This document shows positions 57,594 to 64,000 of a DNA stretch of 64,000 nucleotides, piece by piece. Below the pieces are notes generated by a model. It ran no database searches, was not told the origin of the DNA, and saw nothing but the letters and a program-made list of their open reading frames with translations. Every line of letters starts with the position of its first letter. Positions within the stretch are counted from its first letter, which is position 1. Location: contig NC_087081.1 of the NCBI RefSeq assembly GCF_026151205.1, positions 14,294,840 to 14,358,839 on the forward strand, given 5' to 3'. Origin of the DNA: Bolinopsis microptera (lineage: Eukaryota > Ctenophora > Tentaculata > Lobata > Bolinopsidae). The translations under genes were made by a program, and so were the position numbers.

Positions 57594-60500
57594 ATGTTTA
57601 ACATCAGTTGTAAGTGTACCTACACACTCAACCACCCGTGTAACTGCAACTCTTCGCTCATCTGTTTAAATGAACATTTGCATTTTTCTTACACGCAGAC
57701 GTACTTCCGGTGTCTTGGAACTTTCTCATATCATATACCGATGCTACACACTATGTGGAATAATGACGTATTGTTTGAATGTACTTGTGATATTTCGAAT
57801 GTGATACTTGCAGTGGCCCCACGCCCAGACCTATTTTTAGACTTGGGCTCATGCCATGTTTTTGTGGATTGTTTTGAATTCTTGAGTGTCTCTAAAAGTA
57901 AATATGTAAACATGATACTGATAGGAAATGTAATAGTGCCCCAACGCCCTATTTTATTTGATGAGTGGACTTTGCAAGATTTTGTTGAAGATTTTTTCGA
58001 TTACCATTTTATTGATCGCTCCGAATATTTAGTGGTAGATGTCAGTGCCAGGGTTACTAGGTATCTCCTCGCTTGTGGCCACGTTCGTCGCGCTCGCGTG
58101 CCTGCGCTCGCTTTTTCCGAGACCCGTCCGACCCAATGCGGCAGAGCCGACGTTCCGCGTAGTCACTATGATAGCATAGAAACGCCCAATCTCGAATATT
58201 CTTTCACCTCACCAACCTCACACATCCTGTGCCATAATAAAATTTGGGAGAAAAATTTGGAGCAAAATTTGGAGCAAAATTTAGAACCAATTTTGAAGTA
58301 TAAAAACACTTTGACAAAGTATCAGGTTTTTTTGACATTTGTTTTTATGTTGGCCGTTTGCTCTATCGTCGGCTCATTTGAATTCTCTAAATTTCATTTG
58401 AAACCTTTGGATACCTACAGTTCAACGCTTTTTACGGAGAAAAAAAGATATCTACCTACTCCATTCCTCAATCAGCAACTTCAAGTTTTTATGGTCCGAA
58501 AAGAAGATCTCTCCGATGACTCCAGATCACAGAACTCAAACAGCACTCCTAAGAAAGCACACCCCACGGAAACTCTTTCAAGCAGTCAACCATCTCGCTT
58601 ACCAAAAACCTTAAGTCCGTACTGGAATCCCGGAGAGAAGATCTCGCGCAGAATGAGGAGTTACTCCGAGCAGAGCAGTGCATCTGGGAGTGTAAATGAG
58701 ATGAGTGCAGGTGAGAGGAGTGTCAGTGAGAGGAGTGTTAGTGAGTGTAGTTCGAGTCAAGACAAGAGGAAAAAGAAACAGTCAAATAAACCAAAGGCCA
58801 TCACGGAGAACGGGGTATACATCCTGGATCAAAGGAAAAAGAAATGTACTTTACACTACATCGAGGATTTTATTGACTTCGACGCCGCTGAACGGCTGCT
58901 TAGTGAGCTGAATGTTGATATATCGAATTACCCTAACCAAACGAGTAGCAGTCAAGAGATAAATCTGGAGATCGAAGATGATTGCGTAGAGTCTGAGGGT
59001 CATCCAGATGACTCGACCCCGGAGAGTAACCTTAGAAATCAGATCAGCTACCTCACCAAGAAAATCGAGAAATCAGCGAGCTCAATATTTGAACTTAATA
59101 CAACTATCACCAACATAGTAATCAGGCGACTCCCAAGTTATAACGATCATATCCCCTACGAAACACTAGCTGGAAAACATGGGGCGAAACCCACAGTTGC
59201 CATTCTTTCCCTTGGGGCCCCAAGATCACTCAAACTGAAACGGGGAACTAAAGTAACCCATTTGGTGCCCATGCACTCAGGATCTCTGTGTGTTCTCTCA
59301 GGAAATTCCACTCTTGAGTACATGCATTCCATACCTAGAGGAAAGAGTGATATTCAAAACGAACAACTTCTTCTTTTTTTCATTGGATCTCCTTCAACTG
59401 CGATCGAGGAAAATTGTGTAAGTGACCAGACCTCAGTCTCATCTCTGTCAGAAACGGCTCCCTCTCAATCTTCTACAGATGGTGGATTTAGTGTAGATGA
59501 CCCTTTCAGACCTGACTTTATTAACTTAGAAATAGATAATGGACTACAAATGACCCTTAACAAGACGACGGAGATACCTGACATTATTACACATCAGCAA
59601 CTTCAAGGATCTAATGTAGATGATCCCTTCAGACCTGACTTTAACTTAGAAAAAGATAATGGACTACAAATGACCTTTAACAAGACGACGGATATCCCTG
59701 ACATTATTATCACCTCAACCAGCGGTCCTGATATCAAACTGACCGAAGCGCAGACCTCTTACTTAACTGAGCAAGGCAGATCTAGTTTGTTGGATAGTAA
59801 TCCAATCATCAGGTCGCCCTCTGCGTCACTTCATCTGGATGTTAACAAAGATGATCTCAACGTTGGCCCTGCAACTCCCGAAGACACCGAAAGGACAGTT
59901 ATTCTTATGGAGAACCACACGGTCGCTCCCGAGACACTTATTACTTGTGTTGCTCATCTTCCTGAACCCATCCTCAACGAGGAACTAACGAGGAATGGGT
60001 GCTCCACAGAGGGATCTGTTACAGAAAGGAGAGCAAGAATGATGAATGTGATGTCTAGACCCGAAGAACCAGCAAGGAAATCTCTGAATAGGGACTTAGA
60101 TTCGAAACTCCCCTCTCTCGCATGGGTCCAGACTGTTATCGAAAACCAAGTTATTGACGTTAAGCAGGAGTTGGAGAAACTTACATCTGAGGTTAACAGC
60201 CTTAAGTGCTCCGATACTAGCATCCAGCAAATCGAAAAACTACTAGAGGTTGGCAAGAAGGAAATGCAAAAGGTCAAAGACCTCTGGGAGAAAAACTTGT
60301 CAGCTACCACACGGATCAAAAACAGAGTAGACGAAGTTTTCACGGAGATTTCTATAGCGGAAACGAAAACGGACGAAGTAGACAAAAGTGTTCAAAAACT
60401 AAAGTTTGACCTCAAAAACTACTACAACAGTGCATTCTTTCGGGAAGACGGACAGCTGATTAAAGAAATTCACAAAATAGTCACTCAGTCAGAAGGATGG

Positions 60501-61430
60501 AATGGCGTGAGTACCGATGTCCCACCTGACTATTCCCCTAATGACGATGATTTATCACACACTCCACCCTACCAACCTCCCTCACCCTTTCGAGATCAAA
60601 GAACTCACAGTAGAGAAAACAACCTGCTGTCCCGAAGAAACAATGGATTCAGCATGACTTCCTCGGCCTCTCGAGCTCAGATCTCTACTCAAGCTCAGAA
60701 CTCCAACTTTACCAGAACTCAGAACCTCAATTTCACCAGGACTCAGAACTCCGACTTCACCACTCGTCAAACTTCAGGATCCACCACACCCTCAAAAGTG
60801 TTCAAGACGACCCTCATCTCAGACTCAATCCTAAGACATGTCCAGGGTATGGACACCAAGAATGCTCTCGGAAAGAACCATGAATTGACCCTAATCAACA
60901 AGCGGGACACAGGTGGACTTAAAGACCAACATGTCAAAGACGAATTATTAAGAACACAACCTGATTTCATCTATGTTCACCTAGGAGTCAATGATGCCAA
61001 CCAAAACTTCGACCTAAGGGTAAGTCTCGACAACATATTTCAATTTTCACTATTCGTAGAGGAATCCCTGATAGGTACAAAGTTATTCTTCTCAATGCCG
61101 CTAATGACATCTGACAATGAAGCGAACGCAAGGATTGGGGAGATAAGGGATGCAATTTGGGAATTTGTGACCGTAACTAATAAAAACGAACGCAAACCCT
61201 TCAAAGAGCGGTCTTTGTATTATAACCCCAACGCAAACTTCATGCATGATGATCATCTGATAGGAGAATATCACACGAACGATGGAGTCCACCTTTCAAC
61301 AAGAGGCAAAGAGGTCATTCTAGGAAACTTCCGTCACAGCATCCATGAAATGACAAGACTGCTTCTCAACAAGCCAAAGAAAGTCCGTTCTACAGGGGGA
61401 TTGGAACCTTCTCCTCTTAGTCGAATGTGA
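57594..61430 (+). CDS. LINE ORF1 protein with C-terminal SGNH hydrolase domain
   Basis: The open frame extends from before 57264 to the TGA at 61428-61430; the first in-frame ATG is at 57594 and another good one is at 58491 (MVRKEDLSDDS). The segment before 58491 is cysteine-rich with two hydrophobic stretches (VTWLLLLIAGVASIVAG about 57400, FLTFVFMLAVCSIVG about 58330), unusual for ORF1 and perhaps 5'-leader or acquired sequence. After 58491 come Ser-rich and basic tracts, a duplicated block (VDDPFRPDF...DNGLQMT, 59492-59600 and 59615-59710), a coiled coil (KQELEKLTSEVNSLK, about 60165-60320) and an SGNH hydrolase domain: KTTLISDSILRH (60804 on), YVHLGVND (about 60970-60993) and HTNDGVHLS (about 61271-61297). 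Esterase-type ORF1 proteins bind RNA and/or membranes in CR1-like LINEs. Confidence 0.75.
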   Translation: MFNISCKCTYTLNHPCNCNSSLICLNEHLHFSYTQTYFRCLGTFSYHIPMLHTMWNNDVLFECTCDISNVILAVAPRPDLFLDLGSCHVFVDCFEFLSVSKSKYVNMILIGNVIVPQRPILFDEWTLQDFVEDFFDYHFIDRSEYLVVDVSARVTRYLLACGHVRRARVPALAFSETRPTQCGRADVPRSHYDSIETPNLEYSFTSPTSHILCHNKIWEKNLEQNLEQNLEPILKYKNTLTKYQVFLTFVFMLAVCSIVGSFEFSKFHLKPLDTYSSTLFTEKKRYLPTPFLNQQLQVFMVRKEDLSDDSRSQNSNSTPKKAHPTETLSSSQPSRLPKTLSPYWNPGEKISRRMRSYSEQSSASGSVNEMSAGERSVSERSVSECSSSQDKRKKKQSNKPKAITENGVYILDQRKKKCTLHYIEDFIDFDAAERLLSELNVDISNYPNQTSSSQEINLEIEDDCVESEGHPDDSTPESNLRNQISYLTKKIEKSASSIFELNTTITNIVIRRLPSYNDHIPYETLAGKHGAKPTVAILSLGAPRSLKLKRGTKVTHLVPMHSGSLCVLSGNSTLEYMHSIPRGKSDIQNEQLLLFFIGSPSTAIEENCVSDQTSVSSLSETAPSQSSTDGGFSVDDPFRPDFINLEIDNGLQMTLNKTTEIPDIITHQQLQGSNVDDPFRPDFNLEKDNGLQMTFNKTTDIPDIIITSTSGPDIKLTEAQTSYLTEQGRSSLLDSNPIIRSPSASLHLDVNKDDLNVGPATPEDTERTVILMENHTVAPETLITCVAHLPEPILNEELTRNGCSTEGSVTERRARMMNVMSRPEEPARKSLNRDLDSKLPSLAWVQTVIENQVIDVKQELEKLTSEVNSLKCSDTSIQQIEKLLEVGKKEMQKVKDLWEKNLSATTRIKNRVDEVFTEISIAETKTDEVDKSVQKLKFDLKNYYNSAFFREDGQLIKEIHKIVTQSEGWNGVSTDVPPDYSPNDDDLSHTPPYQPPSPFRDQRTHSRENNLLSRRNNGFSMTSSASRAQISTQAQNSNFTRTQNLNFTRTQNSDFTTRQTSGSTTPSKVFKTTLISDSILRHVQGMDTKNALGKNHELTLINKRDTGGLKDQHVKDELLRTQPDFIYVHLGVNDANQNFDLRVSLDNIFQFSLFVEESLIGTKLFFSMPLMTSDNEANARIGEIRDAIWEFVTVTNKNERKPFKERSLYYNPNANFMHDDHLIGEYHTNDGVHLSTRGKEVILGNFRHSIHEMTRLLLNKPKKVRSTGGLEPSPLSRM

Positions 61431-61468
61431 TTACACTGACATAGATTCTCATTTATACACATTATACC

Positions 61469-64000
61469 ATGACTAGAAACACACAAAAAAATACACAGGT
61501 TTCAATTAATAAAAATAGCATAAAAATACTTTCTTGGAATATCCAATCGCCTTCATCAGTAGATGGGAGCAAATTTGAAATAGAATCATTTCAAAATGTT
61601 ATCAAAGATCATGACATAGCCTGTCTTCAGGAAATTAGGAGAGAGGTTCACTTGGTAGGATATCGATCAATCTGCAACATAAGGAAAGACGGTAAATCAG
61701 GAGGTGTCGGTATCCTCATTAAAAATGAGCTTATTGAAGGGATTGAGTTTATCAAGAATACAGAGTGTTCAGACTACCTAGTTTGTCGACTAGACAAGGA
61801 TTTCTTTAACCTATCAGAAGATACATTTATAGTTAACGTTTACATTAGACCATTTAATTCATCAGCCTCAAACCCGACTGACAATGGCAAAGATGCTCTA
61901 AAAAACATTGAAGACGTTGTGAACGAACTTCGGGAGGAGGGCGAAGTCATATTGTGTGGGGACTTTAACTCTCGTATAGGACAAAAAACGGGTATGATAA
62001 GAGAAGACTCAACCAACGTTGTTCCCTTACCAGACGATTATGAGCCTGACAACTTTCTCCCCCGAAACTCACTAGACTCTATCACAAATACTTACGGTAC
62101 ACACTTTCTTAACCTAGTCAAACATAACCAACTCACTATTCTGAATGGCCGTACCCTAGGAGATCTTGTAGGAAACTTCACAAGTATCCAAAAAAATGGG
62201 TGCAGCGTTATTGATTACATTGCAGTGACCAACTCCACAAAGATCAGAATCAACTACTTCAAAATCTTGACATTCACCGAGCATTCTGATCATAAGCCCC
62301 TCAGTACTGAATTACAATGCAATAGATTCGCGATCAACAAATGCGCCCCATTACAGGACACTTATCAGACAGCGCCAACCAGATACATTATCAACGAAGA
62401 GAACAAAGACGACTTTTTCGAAGCTCAGTCAGAAAATCTATCATTGACCTTAATCCATGAACTTCAATCGAACATCGACTTACTCACCAATCAAAATATT
62501 TTAGCAGACAATGACCGTAATTATGAAACTGAACTCAAAGACATTAACAAACGACTTTCAGAACACCTTCGCGACATGGCCTCGAAGTGTTTCAAACAAA
62601 CCAAACCACCCAAAAAATCTCACACCTCAAACAAACCTTGGTTTAACTGGAAAACGAGATTAGGTAAAAGAGAATTTCGTAAAGCTACAGATGCAACCTC
62701 AAAATTCCCGTCAAACAACCTTATACGTGAAAACTATTATCTTGTCAAGGGTAGCTATAAGCGTTTGAAGAACTCTGCCAAAAACGAATTCTTCGCACGT
62801 ATGAATGAGGACATAGAGGGGGGGAAAATTCTCAACTGGCAATCTTTCAAAAAACTAAAAAATCAGAAAAAGGAAACTTTAAATTTTGACAGTCATGATA
62901 TGAATAGATTCGAGACTTTTTTTGGTAACCTATATTCCGATAACCACAAAACAATAAATGAAAATAAAAAAGTTTCTATGATTGATCAAGCTGACTTGAT
63001 AAATCAAGGTGCAACTCATCCTGAGTCACTCAACTCCTTAATCACCAAAACAGAACTTGACTCTAGTATAAAATCCCTAAAAAATGGTAAAGCTTCCTCA
63101 CTCGACATGATTAATAACGAAATTATAAAATCTCTGGACACCAATCATAAATTGATTATGTTGAACCTCTTCAACGCCTGCTTCTCACAAGGAATTTATC
63201 CCTGGAACGTCAGCATTATATCTCCACTTCATAAAAAGGGTAATAAATCAGATCCTGACAACTACCGTGCAGTTGCTGTCAGCAGTGTCATAGGAAAACT
63301 ATTTTCAACTATTCTCTTAGAACGACTCATTCGCTTCCGCTCTGAAAACTGCCCTGATCCACCTAACCAACTAGGCTTCACAAAGAAAGCTCAAACATAC
63401 GATCACATACTAACCATGAAAACTATAGCTTCAAAATATAAACTTTTGGGGAAACCTGTATATGCAGTATTTGTTGATTTTAAAAAAGCATTCGACTCAG
63501 TCTGCCGTCAAGCCCTTTTCCTCAAACTCGCAAAAAATGGCATAACTGGAAACTTCTACAATGTCCTCAAAAATATGTACTCAAACTCGTACGCTTACAT
63601 AAAATTATCTGGTCACCTCAGTAAACGCTTCCAGATACGTAAAGGTACAGAACAAGGTCACCCACTCTCACCTGATCTTTTTAAAGTTTTTCTCAGTGAT
63701 ATGTCCTGCCTCCTAGATTTTCCAAATTGCCCCGTACTTTCAAATTTGACTGTTAGCCACCTACTGTGGGCGGATGACCTTATACTCCTTTCACTCGACC
63801 AGGAAACCACTCAAAAGCAACTTAATATTCTCGGTAATTTTTGTAAGGAGTGGGGCATTGAAATCAATGAACTCAAAACTCAAGCAGTCATCTTTGGTAA
63901 GAAAACGTTAAAACAGGACATACAAAACATCAAATTTACACTCAACGGATCTAATCTTGAAATTGTTGACAGTTATTGTTACCTTGGATTTGAACTTCAT
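61469..64000 (+). CDS. LINE ORF2: endonuclease and reverse transcriptase (truncated by window)
   Basis: ATG at 61469 and an open frame to the window end (844 codons). Endonuclease/exonuclease/phosphatase-fold motifs come in order: KILSWNIQSP, ACLQEIRRE, ILCGDFNSRIG (61951-61980), VIDYIAVTNS and EHSDHKPLS (about 62278-62304). Reverse transcriptase follows: ISPLHKKGNKSDPDNYRAV (about 63217-63270), VFVDFKKAFDSVCRQAL (motif A), GTEQGHPLSPDLFKVFLSDM (motif B) and LWADDLILLS (catalytic DD, 63760-63789), then CYLGFELH at the edge. It nicks target DNA and primes reverse transcription there. Trp replaces the usual Tyr/Phe before ADD. The ORF is in a different frame from ORF1, so it needs re-initiation or its own start. 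Confidence 0.9.
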   Translation, partial: MTRNTQKNTQVSINKNSIKILSWNIQSPSSVDGSKFEIESFQNVIKDHDIACLQEIRREVHLVGYRSICNIRKDGKSGGVGILIKNELIEGIEFIKNTECSDYLVCRLDKDFFNLSEDTFIVNVYIRPFNSSASNPTDNGKDALKNIEDVVNELREEGEVILCGDFNSRIGQKTGMIREDSTNVVPLPDDYEPDNFLPRNSLDSITNTYGTHFLNLVKHNQLTILNGRTLGDLVGNFTSIQKNGCSVIDYIAVTNSTKIRINYFKILTFTEHSDHKPLSTELQCNRFAINKCAPLQDTYQTAPTRYIINEENKDDFFEAQSENLSLTLIHELQSNIDLLTNQNILADNDRNYETELKDINKRLSEHLRDMASKCFKQTKPPKKSHTSNKPWFNWKTRLGKREFRKATDATSKFPSNNLIRENYYLVKGSYKRLKNSAKNEFFARMNEDIEGGKILNWQSFKKLKNQKKETLNFDSHDMNRFETFFGNLYSDNHKTINENKKVSMIDQADLINQGATHPESLNSLITKTELDSSIKSLKNGKASSLDMINNEIIKSLDTNHKLIMLNLFNACFSQGIYPWNVSIISPLHKKGNKSDPDNYRAVAVSSVIGKLFSTILLERLIRFRSENCPDPPNQLGFTKKAQTYDHILTMKTIASKYKLLGKPVYAVFVDFKKAFDSVCRQALFLKLAKNGITGNFYNVLKNMYSNSYAYIKLSGHLSKRFQIRKGTEQGHPLSPDLFKVFLSDMSCLLDFPNCPVLSNLTVSHLLWADDLILLSLDQETTQKQLNILGNFCKEWGIEINELKTQAVIFGKKTLKQDIQNIKFTLNGSNLEIVDSYCYLGFELH

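Larger units (their letters stand above)
57255..64000 (+). mobile_element. LINE (non-LTR retrotransposon), 5' part, runs off the window
   Basis: Two ORFs in the LINE order on the plus strand: ORF1 ending at 61430, a 38-bp gap, and ORF2 from 61469 beyond 64000. ORF2 has an apurinic-type endonuclease followed by reverse transcriptase. Both frames are open over their visible length, so the element may be recent. The exact 5' end is not determined and the clade was not assigned. Confidence 0.85.

Overview
The window is AT-rich animal DNA, not prokaryotic. Genes are split by many short GT-AG introns (about 90-350 bp) whose phases agree. The host-type coding pieces are metazoan: a tetraspanin-like first exon, a myosin-I TH1-domain gene, secreted beta-trefoil genes, a secreted gene with a galactose-binding-like fold and a C2H2 exon. 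Mobile elements are abundant: hAT-like and TTAA-type MITEs, foldbacks, LINEs and a Helitron. An invertebrate is most likely; I cannot name the species.

Layout. 1-4.6 kb: a minus-strand tetraspanin-like exon, two 8-bp-TSD MITEs, hairpins and unassigned DNA. 4.6-21.7 kb: one plus-strand multi-exon gene for a Helitron Rep/helicase. It has seven small 5' exons, a very long exon, a 3.9-kb in-frame tandem duplication of the catalytic part, and three 3' exons that complete a C48 (Ulp1-like) cysteine protease. One single-base frameshift (G5 run at 9461) interrupts the long exon. 21.8-26.7 kb: about 50 copies of a 99-bp satellite, each with a potential hairpin. 27.9-31.2 kb: a 12-exon gene for an SGNH-fold hydrolase. 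31.2-33.4 kb: a foldback element and two MITEs. 34-47.7 kb: decayed LINEs, within a roughly 10.5-kb imperfect palindrome centred near 42.3 kb. 48.7-51.1 kb: TH1-domain gene whose intron holds a CACGTG minisatellite and a TTAA-flanked foldback. 52-56.5 kb: minus-strand host exons, one split by a hAT-like MITE. 57.2-64 kb: a LINE with an apparently intact ORF1 (SGNH domain) and an ORF2 (endonuclease plus reverse transcriptase) that runs off the window.

The most notable unit is the Helitron gene. Rep (HUH), the tyrosine motif, SF1 helicase and a C-terminal C48 protease lie in one spliced reading frame, and that frame passes through two nearly identical Rep-helicase copies. Whether the 99-bp array and the SGNH gene belong to the same element cannot be decided, because I found no convincing Helitron termini.
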